Program-made: the position numbers and the translations under genes | Notes under the pieces: generated by a model | Databases searched by the model: none | Told to the model about the DNA's origin: nothing | Seen by the model: only the letters and a program-made list of their open reading frames with translations | Origin: Cutibacterium porci | GTDB lineage: Bacteria; Actinomycetota; Actinomycetes; Propionibacteriales; Propionibacteriaceae | Assembly: GCF_009696315.1 (NCBI RefSeq) | Contig: NZ_VUMG01000004.1 | Location: forward strand, 124,001-188,000 | DNA: 64,000 bases | Direction of reading: 5' to 3' | Shown: piece after piece, positions 1-8,138 of the stretch | How the letters are laid out: the number at the start of each line of letters is the position of its first letter | Numbering within the stretch: position 1 is the stretch's first letter

Positions 1-2
1 GG

Positions 3-827
3 TATCGAGCCGATCTCATAGACCTCATGGAGCACGCCCACTCCCACGGCAACGATGCCCTCAGCAAGATCGGTACATCTCAGGTGCGAGGTTGGTTGGC
101 CGACACCCGGCTTGCTGGCGCCTCACCCGCTACCATGCAGCGCCACTGGTCAGCTGCGCGAGTGTTTTTTCGCTGGGCAGCCAATGAGGGGCTCATTCGC
201 TCTGATCCGACAGCGGGCCTGGCTTCGGCAAAAACACCCAAACGCCTGCCCGCGACACTCGGCGTCGATCAGGCTCGTCATATCCTCGATGAGGCGGTCG
301 CCCAGGCTCGCAGCGATGAATCCCCCCAAGGCGCTCGCGACGCCGCCATCCTCGAAGTGCTCTACGGTGGCGGGCTGCGGGTAGGCGAGCTGTGTAGTCT
401 CGACCTGGACGACGTCGACCGGTCTCGTCAAACTGTGACAGTTACGGGAAAGGGAGATAAGCAACGCACCGTACCCTTGGGGGCACCTGCGCTGCGTGCC
501 ATCGACATGTGGCTGCCTCGCCGTGAGGAATGGGTGGGACCAGGCTCCGGGCGGGCACTATTTTTGGGAGCGCGGGGCGGTCGAATCGACCAGCGCGTCG
601 TTCGACGCGTCGTCCACGCCCACTTGCGTGCTGAGCCAGACTCCCCTGATCTTGGCCCTCATGGGTTACGCCACGCCATGGCAACTCATCTCTTGGAGGG
701 CGGGGCAGACCTGCGCACCGTCCAGGACATATTAGGCCATGAGTCCTTAGCCACTACGCAGATTTACACCCACGTCTCCACAGAACGGCTGCGTACCGCT
801 TTTCGTCAAGCCCATCCCCGCGCTTGA
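3..827 (+). CDS. xerC: Tyrosine recombinase XerC, 5'-truncated by the window
   Basis: Site-specific recombinase of the XerC/XerD type, which resolves chromosome dimers at dif. The frame is open to the left edge and the first codons read YRADLIDLM, a usual XerC N-terminal core, so the true start lies outside. Numbering from the Met at 27, the catalytic set is complete: Arg118 in GGGLRVGEL, Lys142 in GKGDKQR, His212/Arg215 in HGLRHAMATHLL, His238 in LGHESL and the nucleophile Tyr247 in QIYTHVS. An intact catalytic domain and a chromosomal context favour the housekeeping XerC over a phage integrase. Its 3' end overlaps the convergent M23-like gene by 81 bases. Confidence 0.9.
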   Translation, partial: YRADLIDLMEHAHSHGNDALSKIGTSQVRGWLADTRLAGASPATMQRHWSAARVFFRWAANEGLIRSDPTAGLASAKTPKRLPATLGVDQARHILDEAVAQARSDESPQGARDAAILEVLYGGGLRVGELCSLDLDDVDRSRQTVTVTGKGDKQRTVPLGAPALRAIDMWLPRREEWVGPGSGRALFLGARGGRIDQRVVRRVVHAHLRAEPDSPDLGPHGLRHAMATHLLEGGADLRTVQDILGHESLATTQIYTHVSTERLRTAFRQAHPRA

Positions 828-1496
828 GCCATCTGAAATGACGTCGGCAATCACGTCGTCAACGGCTGCCGCGAACTCCTTTCCAGCTCCACGCCATGGA
901 GGCATCACAGAGCCTGGTCTCTTCCCGCTGCTTCCCGGCAAGGTTACCGGCCGCATGAGTGGCCTTCGCCCCGACGTTGAGTGTGGCCGATCCTTCAAAG
1001 GCAACAGCCTCACCTGACGTTGCAGCAACGTCATGGGATTCTGATACTCATCGCCCTTCTTCAGCCCCCAGTGCAAGCAAATACGGGTGCATGGTGGCCC
1101 CATCCCGACAACCCCGATCACCTGACCAGGCACCACTACCTGGCCGACGGCAACGCTGGGCACAACAGGCATATGTGTTGTGCGACGACCGTCGGGAAGC
1201 ATGACGCTCACCACCCCGGCTCCAGCAACTTGGCCAGCGAACACGACTACTCCAGCCGTCACAGTTGTCACTGGTTCTCCCACGGTTGCCGCGAACTCGA
1301 TTCCCCTGCTACCAGGCAGCCATCTTTCGACGGGTGGAGCAAACCCCTTAATGACAGGGCCTGGAACCGGCGGGGTTGGACGATTCGTCACACTTCGCGC
1401 CGGAGGGGCGGCAACACTACGACTGGGCGCGGGCAAGACGAGCAAGCAGGTTCCCACCACGATAATTAATAGGCTGATGCAGGCAGATCTCCTCAT
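747..1496 (-). CDS. Secreted M23 (LytM-type) peptidase-like protein with degenerate metal site
   Basis: 249 residues with a signal peptide (residues 1-30, ending SVAAPP) followed by an M23/LytM-like beta domain (about 48-155: GVVVFAGQVAG, VVPGQVIGVVG, CLHWGLKKG). In active family members the metal ligands sit in HxxxD and HxH motifs. Here the first reads GSRGIEF (Ser63, Glu67) and the second CLHWG (one His, residue 142), so at least the His and Asp ligands are replaced. This suggests a non-catalytic wall-binding or regulatory protein rather than a hydrolase. An actinobacterial M23 gene beside xerC is a familiar arrangement. The about 70-residue C-terminal extension overlaps xerC antisense by 81 bases. 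The start is an ATG with only a weak, close AAGG before it. Confidence 0.75.
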   Translation of the reverse strand: MRRSACISLLIIVVGTCLLVLPAPSRSVAAPPARSVTNRPTPPVPGPVIKGFAPPVERWLPGSRGIEFAATVGEPVTTVTAGVVVFAGQVAGAGVVSVMLPDGRRTTHMPVVPSVAVGQVVVPGQVIGVVGMGPPCTRICLHWGLKKGDEYQNPMTLLQRQVRLLPLKDRPHSTSGRRPLMRPVTLPGSSGKRPGSVMPPWRGAGKEFAAAVDDVIADVISDGSSAGMGLTKSGTQPFCGDVGVNLRSG

Positions 1497-1546
1497 ACCT
1501 TCAGTTGTCGTCAGAAGTCATGATTTCCGCCAACAAATTCTCTCCC

Positions 1547-1625
1547 TGTGGATAACACAACTCATGAGGTGTTCTTCCCTGTGGACAACTATCCAACCTT
1601 CACCATTCCGCGTTGTGGACCACCG
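1547..1625. promoter_or_regulatory. Cluster of DnaA-box-like nonamers
   Basis: Three 9-mers of the DnaA-box type in the same orientation: TGTGGATAA at 1547-1555 (complement of the consensus TTATCCACA), TGTGGACAA at 1580-1588 (complement of TTGTCCACA, the form favoured in high-G+C actinobacteria) and a poorer TTGTGGACC near 1614. They sit in the divergent intergenic region between the M23-like gene and the lactonase. Seen in the sequence; that DnaA binds here is inference. Confidence 0.4.
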
Positions 1626-1646
1626 ATCCTGGCTAGGCTTCTGGCC

Positions 1647-2723
1647 ATGGCCATCACCCCAGTTCTCGCGTGTCACCGCACCACCGACACCGCAACCGGC
1701 GGCATTACAGCGTGGCAACTGACGACAGACCCCGATGGGACTCGTACCGACGTCATAGGCAGTTCCTCCTTGGGTGATGCGTCCTGGGTCACGCCGCTGC
1801 ATAACGTCGTCGTTGTGCTGTGCGAGCGCGATGGCACCCTGTACGTAGTCCACCCAGCTGGCGGATTCCAGGTCGTCGGAACCGTGCAGCTCAAGGGTGA
1901 ATGGCCTTGCCACAGCGCCGTCGACCCCACTGGGCATCTCATGGCCGTCGCCGATTACGCCTCAGGCCAAGTGGAATTCGTGGATCTAGCCGACCCCACC
2001 CAACCGATAGTCCGAAACATCCTCGACCTTGGCCAGGGCTGCGTATTTCCCGGACCAGTGGCAGACCGCCAAGAAGGCCCCCATGCCCACCAGGTGACGT
2101 GGCTGGATCGCGCCCATCTTGCCGTCACAGATCTAGGATCCGACCGCATCTACTTCTTACGCTGGAGCGAAGCCGGCCCCGAGATCATTGGCTCTCTCGA
2201 AACTCCTGCAGGGTGTGGCCCACGCCATCTCACCCTCACTGAAGACGGTCACAAGCAGATCTTGACGGTCAGCGGAGAGTTGTCAGGCACTGTGAGTACC
2301 TGGTCACGTCCGACTGGCCACGACATGTGGGCTCGCGAGTGGCGTTTCGTTCAGGAGACGGCATCATCGCGCTGGTCACGTACCGACACGCCTCACTCAA
2401 CTCAAGCACCAAATGCGCCGTCAGCAATCGTCACGACTCCGAGTGGTCGCCATTTCGTCGCCAATAGGTTTGTCGGCAGTATTGGGGTATTAGAAGGACG
2501 ATTTGGACGCCTCAATCTGGTGGACGAATTCGACACCACCGGAGCGAATCCGCGCGATATCACCGTCACCACTCAAAACGGCACGCGAGTGTGGGTAGCG
2601 CTACCCGAGGAAGGCCACATCGCCGTTCATGTACGCGACGAGGACACCGGCGACTGGCAGGTAGAGACAACCATCGATCAGCCCGGCGTCATGCGCGTCA
2701 TCGTCGGCCCGACAATCGGATGA
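1647..2723 (+). CDS. Seven-bladed beta-propeller lactonase-family protein (YbhE-type Pgl fold)
   Basis: 358 residues in repeated beta-propeller blades resembling the lactonase family that includes 6-phosphogluconolactonase YbhE. Family-like stretches are GEWPCHSAVDPTGHLMAVADY, FPGPVADRQEGPHAHQVTW, CGPRHLTLTEDG and GANPRDITVTTQNG; the conserved His/Arg/Glu side chains of the lactonase pocket appear in the PHAHQV and GPRHLT segments. I chose the ATG at 1647 because homology begins there. An in-frame GTG at 1548 lies inside the DnaA-like boxes and adds non-conserved sequence. Substrate is uncertain: a DevB-type 6-phosphogluconolactonase is encoded at 41762-42496, so this enzyme may act on another lactone or be redundant. 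Confidence 0.75.
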   Translation: MAITPVLACHRTTDTATGGITAWQLTTDPDGTRTDVIGSSSLGDASWVTPLHNVVVVLCERDGTLYVVHPAGGFQVVGTVQLKGEWPCHSAVDPTGHLMAVADYASGQVEFVDLADPTQPIVRNILDLGQGCVFPGPVADRQEGPHAHQVTWLDRAHLAVTDLGSDRIYFLRWSEAGPEIIGSLETPAGCGPRHLTLTEDGHKQILTVSGELSGTVSTWSRPTGHDMWAREWRFVQETASSRWSRTDTPHSTQAPNAPSAIVTTPSGRHFVANRFVGSIGVLEGRFGRLNLVDEFDTTGANPRDITVTTQNGTRVWVALPEEGHIAVHVRDEDTGDWQVETTIDQPGVMRVIVGPTIG

Positions 2724-2790
2724 TCCCAACTCGTCGGCCGTGCGTGACACAATCAGCTACAGATAGATTACCGACCCCAGGAGATCAGCC

Positions 2791-3393
2791 ATGCGCAAGC
2801 ACACCCCCAATGACAACCCCCGCTGGGAGGATCTGTTCACAGGTGGGGCTCTGCGTCGGGTGACTCGTTGGGGCGAACCCATCCTCCACGCCCAGACCCG
2901 TCCTGTCACAGATTTTGACGACGACCTGACTATCCTCATCCGTGACATGTTTGCGACGATGGACGCCGCCGATGGTGTCGGCCTAGCCGCCACCCAGGTC
3001 GGAGTCGACCTGTCTTTATTTGTCTACGTGTGCCCTGACGCCGACAACGTCGTCCACCACGGCGCCTTCTGCAATCCGGTGGTCACCCTGCCTCAGGGGC
3101 GAGACCGTCACTTAGAGGCAGCCGACGAGGGCTGTTTGTCCTGGCCAGGCGGATTCCAGTCCCTAGCTCGCCCGGATCTGGCTACATGTACCGGCCAGGA
3201 TCCTTGGGGCGAGGACATCACCGTCACCGGGACCGGGTTTTTCGCCCGTTGCTTGCAACACGAGACCGACCACTGCAATGGCGTTGTCTTCGGCGACCGT
3301 CTATCTAAGCGCGGCCGTCGCAAGCTCGACGAACAGCACGACGCTGTGGCTCACTTGTACCCCGATGATTGGCCCCTCACTCCGAAAGGCTGA
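2791..3393 (+). CDS. def: Peptide deformylase
   Basis: Cytosolic metalloenzyme removing the N-formyl group from nascent proteins. All three family motifs are present in 200 residues: GVGLAATQ (62-69), EGCLS (113-117, metal-ligand Cys115) and QHETDH (156-161, the HExxH helix). The ATG is preceded by AGGAGATCAGCC, a good ribosome site. The last 43 bases overlap the 3' end of the convergent SpoU methyltransferase gene. Slightly longer than minimal deformylases because of N- and C-terminal tails, as usual in actinobacteria. Confidence 0.95.
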   Translation: MRKHTPNDNPRWEDLFTGGALRRVTRWGEPILHAQTRPVTDFDDDLTILIRDMFATMDAADGVGLAATQVGVDLSLFVYVCPDADNVVHHGAFCNPVVTLPQGRDRHLEAADEGCLSWPGGFQSLARPDLATCTGQDPWGEDITVTGTGFFARCLQHETDHCNGVVFGDRLSKRGRRKLDEQHDAVAHLYPDDWPLTPKG

Positions 3394-4205
3394 TCCGCCT
3401 CCCGTAACTCATAGCAGGCGACCGCAGCCGCCGCCGCAACGTTGAGCGAGTCGACGCCGCCGGCCATCGGGATGCGAACTACGACGTCTGCCTGGCTGAT
3501 CCAGTGGGCCGATAGACCTGTCCCCTCAGTACCCATGAGTAAGGCGACCTTCCGAGGGTTGTGCCTCAGGTCGGCAGCGAACTCGTCGAGGCTGACTGAA
3601 TCGTCGCTCAATGCCATCGCCGCCACCGTGAAGCCGTAGTCGCGCAGTTCATGAAGGCCCCCTGCCCAATCGTCAAGACGAGCCCAGGGCAGCTGAAAAA
3701 CGGTCCCCATAGAGGTCTTGATGGCGCGACGATAAAGCGGATCAGCCGCGCGTGGAGCCAACAAGACACCGTCCCATCCGATTCCGGCCGCGCAACGAAT
3801 GATGGCCCCCACGTTGGTGTGATCGACGATGTCTTCACAGACCACCAGGCGCCGAGCCTCCATGAGATCAGCGGCGCTCCACCGAATCTGGCGGCACATT
3901 GAGGCCAACGCACCACGGTGAACATGAAAGCCGGTCACCTGCTCGGCGAGAGCCTCGGAGACGACAAAGACCTCGACGTCAAGGCCGTCAAACAGATCCC
4001 GCAAACCGTCGATCCAACGAGGAGCCAAGAGGAAAGAACGGGGCGGGTAGCCCGCCTCGCACGCACGCCGAATAACCTTTGCACCTTCCGCGATGAACAA
4101 TCCATGCTCAGCCTCCAGAGATTTGCGCAGGTTGACGTCGCGCAGACTCACGTAGTCGGCCAGCCGTGGATCAGCTGGATCGCCGATATCGATGAACGTT
4201 GCCAC
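3351..4205 (-). CDS. SpoU/TrmH-family RNA 2'-O-methyltransferase
   Basis: 284 residues. The N-terminal substrate-binding domain (about 20-105, with GLFIAEGAKVI) is followed by a SPOUT knotted methyltransferase domain with its three motifs: DHTNVGAIIRCAA (about 128-140), LLMGTEGTGLS (222-232) and IPMAGGVDSLNVAAAAAV (245-262). It uses S-adenosylmethionine to methylate a ribose in rRNA or tRNA; the exact nucleotide cannot be told from sequence. Convergent with def, with a 43-base 3' overlap. Confidence 0.88.
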   Translation of the reverse strand: MATFIDIGDPADPRLADYVSLRDVNLRKSLEAEHGLFIAEGAKVIRRACEAGYPPRSFLLAPRWIDGLRDLFDGLDVEVFVVSEALAEQVTGFHVHRGALASMCRQIRWSAADLMEARRLVVCEDIVDHTNVGAIIRCAAGIGWDGVLLAPRAADPLYRRAIKTSMGTVFQLPWARLDDWAGGLHELRDYGFTVAAMALSDDSVSLDEFAADLRHNPRKVALLMGTEGTGLSAHWISQADVVVRIPMAGGVDSLNVAAAAAVACYELREADQPFGVRGQSSGYK

Positions 4206-4237
4206 CCTTCCAACCTACCGGTGGCTATCGTGGACAG

Positions 4238-5224
4238 ATGAGCTCAGCCAAGCCACACCGCAAGCTACCTATCGACGGGTTCGTTATCGCCATCGTTGTG
4301 ACGGCGGTGATCGGATCGGTTCTGCCTGCTAGTGGTCCGGCAATCCCCGTTGTCACGCATGGTGTAACCGTCCTCATCTTCATCCTTTTCTTCCTATACG
4401 GCGTCCGGCTGGAGCCTCGTGAAACCCTCGACGGACTCAAGAACTGGAAATTGCAAGGTGCGATTCTGGCATCCACTTTCGTCGTTTTCCCACTCATCGG
4501 ATTGGCGATGCGCGGCCTCGTTCCGTGGGCAATACCCAGCACTCTGTACGTCGGCATGTTGTGGATTTGTCTGGTGCCATCCACGGTGCAGTCGTCAATT
4601 AATTTCACCTCGATCGCCCACGGCAACGTCGCTGGAGCCATCGTCGCAGCTACCACATCAAATCTCTTAGGGACGTTCCTCACGCCGCTCTTGGCCCTCT
4701 TCTTGATGTCGACGAGCGGCGGGCTCAAGATTCAACCATCGAGCTTTCTCGACGTCATTATCCAGTTGCTGTTGCCCTTCGTACTCGGCCAGCTGTCACG
4801 ACGCTGGACGGCCGACTTCGTACACAAGCATCACAAGCAGCTGAAGTACGTCGACCAAGGATCGATCATTCTCGTCGTCTATTCGGCATTCTCAGAAGGT
4901 ATGCATGAGCATATGTGGTCCCTCGTGTCACCGTCCTCGATGGCCGTCCTGACCCTCATATGCCTGGCACTATTGTTCTTCATGCTATGGCTGACGTGGG
5001 CAGGGGCCGGGTGGCTCAGTTTTGGCCGTGACGACCGCATCGCCATCCAGTTTTGCGGCACCAAAAAATCATTGGCAACCGGTCTACCGATGGCGACCGT
5101 TCTCTTTGCTGGCCAACCAGTCGGGCTCATCGTGCTACCCCTCATGATTTTCCATCTGGCCCAGCTCATCGCCTGCGGGGTGTTGGCAGGACGCTATGCC
5201 CGCCAGTGGGAAGCCATGCCATGA
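4238..5224 (+). CDS. Bile acid:sodium symporter (SBF)-like membrane transporter
   Basis: 328-residue integral membrane protein of the SBF-like/CPA-AT superfamily (YfeH type) with about ten hydrophobic segments. Family hallmarks are FILFFLYGVRLEPRE after the second helix, CLVPSTVQSSINFTSIAHGN in the middle, and CGTKKSLATGLPMA near the C-terminus, the crossed-helix substrate region. The ligand is unknown; bile acids are not implied in a bacterium like this. The ATG at 4238 is chosen over the upstream in-frame 4199 because 4199 would overlap the divergent methyltransferase and add no family sequence. Confidence 0.85.
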   Translation: MSSAKPHRKLPIDGFVIAIVVTAVIGSVLPASGPAIPVVTHGVTVLIFILFFLYGVRLEPRETLDGLKNWKLQGAILASTFVVFPLIGLAMRGLVPWAIPSTLYVGMLWICLVPSTVQSSINFTSIAHGNVAGAIVAATTSNLLGTFLTPLLALFLMSTSGGLKIQPSSFLDVIIQLLLPFVLGQLSRRWTADFVHKHHKQLKYVDQGSIILVVYSAFSEGMHEHMWSLVSPSSMAVLTLICLALLFFMLWLTWAGAGWLSFGRDDRIAIQFCGTKKSLATGLPMATVLFAGQPVGLIVLPLMIFHLAQLIACGVLAGRYARQWEAMP

Positions 5225-5236
5225 CGCCACCATGTC

Positions 5237-5260
5237 GGCGTTGAGATGATGCTCAACGCC
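5237..5260 (+). terminator. Hairpin after the SBF symporter
   Basis: Perfect 9-bp inverted repeat GGCGTTGAG / CTCAACGCC with a 6-nt loop, 12 bases after the stop codon and before the convergent SPFH gene. No T-run follows, so it may be a weak terminator or an mRNA 3' stabiliser. The rest of 5261-5417 shows no supported gene. Confidence 0.45.
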
Positions 5261-5417
5261 ACGAGCCACGATGCAGTCTCGGCAACGCAACCAAGCATCA
5301 CCTGCTGTGAAAGCACGAAAATCCCGTTCTCACAGATACGATACGCCACAGCCGAGTGGGCAGATCATCTCCCGATAGTCAAGGGCCGAGACCATCACGG
5401 TCCCGGCCCCGATTACT

Positions 5418-6677
5418 TCACTGACCTTGTGAAGGCCACTGCTGTCCAAAGTGCTGACCGGCGATGGGTTGATCAGCCTGACCGTCAGGTGCTGTCAGTT
5501 GCCCCTGATCAGCAGCGATCGACTCGGGCTGATCCTCAATCTGGGCACGCGCGGCAGGTTGAGCGCCAGGGACCTCGTCGCGCTCCTTATGGTGCTTGCC
5601 GGACAATCCGGGATTCTCCAACTTGGCGGCCTCTTGGATTGCCTGCTGGACGGTCGCCTCAGAGGCCTCTTTCTCCTGCACCTTCTGAGCCTCGATCTCG
5701 GCAAAAACATCAACCTTTTCGGGTGCGACAAACTGCGACGGATCAGCTGCCGCAAAACCGCCATTACTCGGCTCAGGCTCGCCCTTACCCGTCAGGGAAC
5801 CAAGACCTTTCAGAGCATCGTTCAGCTCAGACGGCACCACCCACACCTTGTTAGAGTCGCCACGGGCGAGGGTAGGCAGCATCTGCATGTACTGGTAAGC
5901 CAGCAGGCCCTGATCAGGCTGACCAGCATGAATAGCATTGAACACCGTCGTAATGGCCTGAGCCTCGCCCTCTGCACGCAGCATCTGAGCCTGACGATCA
6001 GCTTGGGCACGCAGCACCGCGGCCTCACGGTCACCTTGGGCACGCAGAATCGCCGACTCACGATCGCCACCAGCCGACAGAATCTGGGACTGACGCTGAC
6101 CTTCCGCCAACAAGATCGCGGCCCGCTTGTCGCGCTCTGCCCGTGCCCCCTTTTCCATCGCATCACGAATGGTAGGCGGAGGCTCAATGGCCCGCAGCTC
6201 GACGCGATTGACCTTGATACCCCACTTGCCGGTTGCCTCATCGAGGACTGATCGAAGCTTCTGGTTAATCTCCTCACGGCTGGTCAGAGCCGCCTCCATA
6301 TCCATTCCACCGATGATGTTTCGCAAAGTCGTCATCGTCAGCTGCTCGATGGCAGTCTTGTAGGATTGCGCCTCATAGGCGGCACGTTCCGGATCAACGA
6401 TCTGAAAGTAAATCACCGAGTCGATGTTGACCATGAGGTTGTCCTCGGTGATAACCCCTTGCGGCGGGAACGGAACAACCTGCTCACGCATGTCGAGGTT
6501 ATACTGCACCCGATCAATGATCGGAATAAGCAAATGTGGACCAGGGTTGAGACGCCGGTTGAACTTTCCGAGTCGTTCAACGAGACCAATCTTCTGCTGA
6601 TGAATGATCTTGATGCTCGACGTCAACACGACGACAACCACAGCGATAATCACCAGGCTGACAATTAACTGGGACAT
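5418..6677 (-). CDS. SPFH/band 7 (stomatin-like) membrane protein
   Basis: 419 residues: one N-terminal membrane anchor (about 4-24), then a band-7 domain (GLVERLGKFNRRLNPGPHLLIPIIDRV onward to about 190), a long Ala/Glu/Arg-rich coiled coil (about 190-260, with repeats such as ILRAQGDREAAVLRAQ) and an acidic, low-complexity C-terminal tail rich in Gln and Pro. Such proteins scaffold membrane microdomains. The ATG at 6677 follows GCAGGAGTAGTC, a strong ribosome site, so the longer frame from 6731 is rejected. It lies just downstream of the NfeD gene, the usual partner of SPFH proteins. Confidence 0.88.
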   Translation of the reverse strand: MSQLIVSLVIIAVVVVVLTSSIKIIHQQKIGLVERLGKFNRRLNPGPHLLIPIIDRVQYNLDMREQVVPFPPQGVITEDNLMVNIDSVIYFQIVDPERAAYEAQSYKTAIEQLTMTTLRNIIGGMDMEAALTSREEINQKLRSVLDEATGKWGIKVNRVELRAIEPPPTIRDAMEKGARAERDKRAAILLAEGQRQSQILSAGGDRESAILRAQGDREAAVLRAQADRQAQMLRAEGEAQAITTVFNAIHAGQPDQGLLAYQYMQMLPTLARGDSNKVWVVPSELNDALKGLGSLTGKGEPEPSNGGFAAADPSQFVAPEKVDVFAEIEAQKVQEKEASEATVQQAIQEAAKLENPGLSGKHHKERDEVPGAQPAARAQIEDQPESIAADQGQLTAPDGQADQPIAGQHFGQQWPSQGQ

Positions 6678-6756
6678 GACTACTCCTGCGGTATTCGAGG
6701 TGCCGGTCAGGCTCCGGCACGTCCCTATCATCCCAGATCAGGGACACATGTCTATG

Positions 6757-7221
6757 TCAGGGACCAAGACTTCTAAAAACTGGGTAGACCACGAGGGTTG
6801 CACCGTCAACCTCGTAAACCTCTATTTTCTCCCCGGTGGCGATTGTTAATCCTGGTTCCAGCGTGCGCGCCGACCACTCCTCACCGTCGATCTTGACTTG
6901 GCCATGACCGTCGGTGATTTCACTGGTGGCAACGCCGTCAGAACCAACGAGCTTGTCAAAGGACGACCGGTATCCCGGAGCATCACGGACCCGGCGCAGC
7001 AACGTCGGGCGCAGCACTGCAAGCAATATCGCTGCCACGGCAACAGCGACGAGGACCTGCACCAACCACATACCGGGAACGATCGCCGCTGTAATCGCTC
7101 CCGCCCCTGCACCGGCAGCGAGCATAAGCAGGGTGAAATCTCCACTGAGCATCTCCGTGCACGCCATGACGGCTGACACGACGGCCCACAACAACCAGCG
7201 ATGTTCTTGGAAGGGTTCCAT
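6757..7221 (-). CDS. NfeD-like membrane protein (OB-fold)
   Basis: 154 residues with two or three hydrophobic helices (about 9-30, 33-50, 52-70) and a C-terminal OB-fold (about 88-150: LVGSDGVATSEI, GQVKIDGEEWSA, IEVYEVDGATLVVYP) typical of NfeD. NfeD proteins pair with SPFH proteins in membrane quality control, and the SPFH gene follows 79 bases downstream on the same strand, so the two are probably cotranscribed. The M. tuberculosis Rv1487-Rv1488 pair has, from memory, the same arrangement. Confidence 0.85.
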   Translation of the reverse strand: MEPFQEHRWLLWAVVSAVMACTEMLSGDFTLLMLAAGAGAGAITAAIVPGMWLVQVLVAVAVAAILLAVLRPTLLRRVRDAPGYRSSFDKLVGSDGVATSEITDGHGQVKIDGEEWSARTLEPGLTIATGEKIEVYEVDGATLVVYPVFRSLGP

Positions 7222-7249
7222 CTTGGTGCTCTCCGTCGTCGGTAAGGTG

Positions 7250-8035
7250 TCAATGAGCAGCGCGAGCGTTCCAACGCCCGTCAGCGTGGTTAACCGTCAG
7301 GGGCATATCGAAGGCACCAGAAAGGACCTCCGACGTCAGCGTCGTCTCCACTGGGCCAGCAGCCACAATGCGACCGCCCTTCATGACAAGGGCATGAGTA
7401 ACTCCGGCCGGAATCTCCTCGAGGTGGTGGGTGACAAGGACCGAGGCTGGAGCGTCGGGATCGGAAAAAATAGCCGACAGCACCTCGACCAATTGCTCAC
7501 GGCCAGCTAAGTCGAGACCAGCGGCGGGCTCATCCAGCAGCAACAATTCCGGATCAGTCATGAGAGCGCGGGCAATTTCGACCCGTTTACGTTCCCCTTC
7601 GCTCAGGGTTCCCCAGGTGCGATCGACCATCCCGACGAGTCCCATCTGCTCTAATAAGACGCCGGCACGGGCGAGGTCTTGATCGTCGTAAGCCTCACGC
7701 CAACGGCCCACGACGGCCCATGCTGCCGACACCACGATATTGCCGATGTGTTCCGATTCCGGAATGCGATGGGCGAGCGCAGAGGAGGCCATTCCGATCC
7801 TCGGGCGCAATTCGAACACGTCGACCGCACCGAGGATCTCGTCAAGGATCTCCACTAACCCTACAGTGGGATGAAGCTGGGCCCCCAGGACCTGCAAAAG
7901 GGTCGTCTTACCCGCCCCATTAGGCCCAACCAGCACCCAACGCTGACCGTCCACGACGTCGAGATCGACATTGTCGAGGATCCAACGATTCCCGCGACGA
8001 ACTCCTACGCCTGCCAACTGCGCCACTGCACTCAT
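7250..8035 (-). CDS. ABC transporter ATP-binding protein
   Basis: 261 residues from the ATG at 8035. Complete nucleotide-binding domain: Walker A GPNGAGKTT (about 37-45), signature LSEGERKRVEIARAL, Walker B ELLLLDEPAAGLD and the switch His in LVTHHLEEIP. The set LSEGERKR and THHLEEIP resembles ATPases of the YbbA/iron-ABC-like soluble type found without an adjacent permease. No membrane partner is encoded nearby, so the transported substrate, if any, is unknown. A start at 8065 is possible, but neither start has a clear ribosome site; 8035 puts the first beta strand at the usual distance from the N-terminus. Confidence 0.8.
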   Translation of the reverse strand: MSAVAQLAGVGVRRGNRWILDNVDLDVVDGQRWVLVGPNGAGKTTLLQVLGAQLHPTVGLVEILDEILGAVDVFELRPRIGMASSALAHRIPESEHIGNIVVSAAWAVVGRWREAYDDQDLARAGVLLEQMGLVGMVDRTWGTLSEGERKRVEIARALMTDPELLLLDEPAAGLDLAGREQLVEVLSAIFSDPDAPASVLVTHHLEEIPAGVTHALVMKGGRIVAAGPVETTLTSEVLSGAFDMPLTVNHADGRWNARAAH

Positions 8036-8036
8036 G

Positions 8037-8050
8037 GGTAAAAATTTACC
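8037..8050. promoter_or_regulatory. AT-rich palindrome at the start of the ABC ATPase gene
   Basis: GGTAAAAATTTACC is an inverted repeat (GGTAAA, two-base centre, TTTACC) immediately upstream of the ATG at 8035. It stands out in G+C-rich surroundings and could be an operator. No regulator is identified. Confidence 0.3.
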
Positions 8051-8138
8051 GTGTATCAACGACATCTATCAGCGGTCACGCAGAGGACGACTCGGCAACT
8101 TAGGGATCACCAACGAGTAGACGTCTAACCTTGGGCAA

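Noticed and set aside
5246-6251. Long plus-strand frames opposite the SPFH gene
   Set aside because: They are antisense shadows of a well-supported coiled-coil protein and have no ribosome site or recognisable product.
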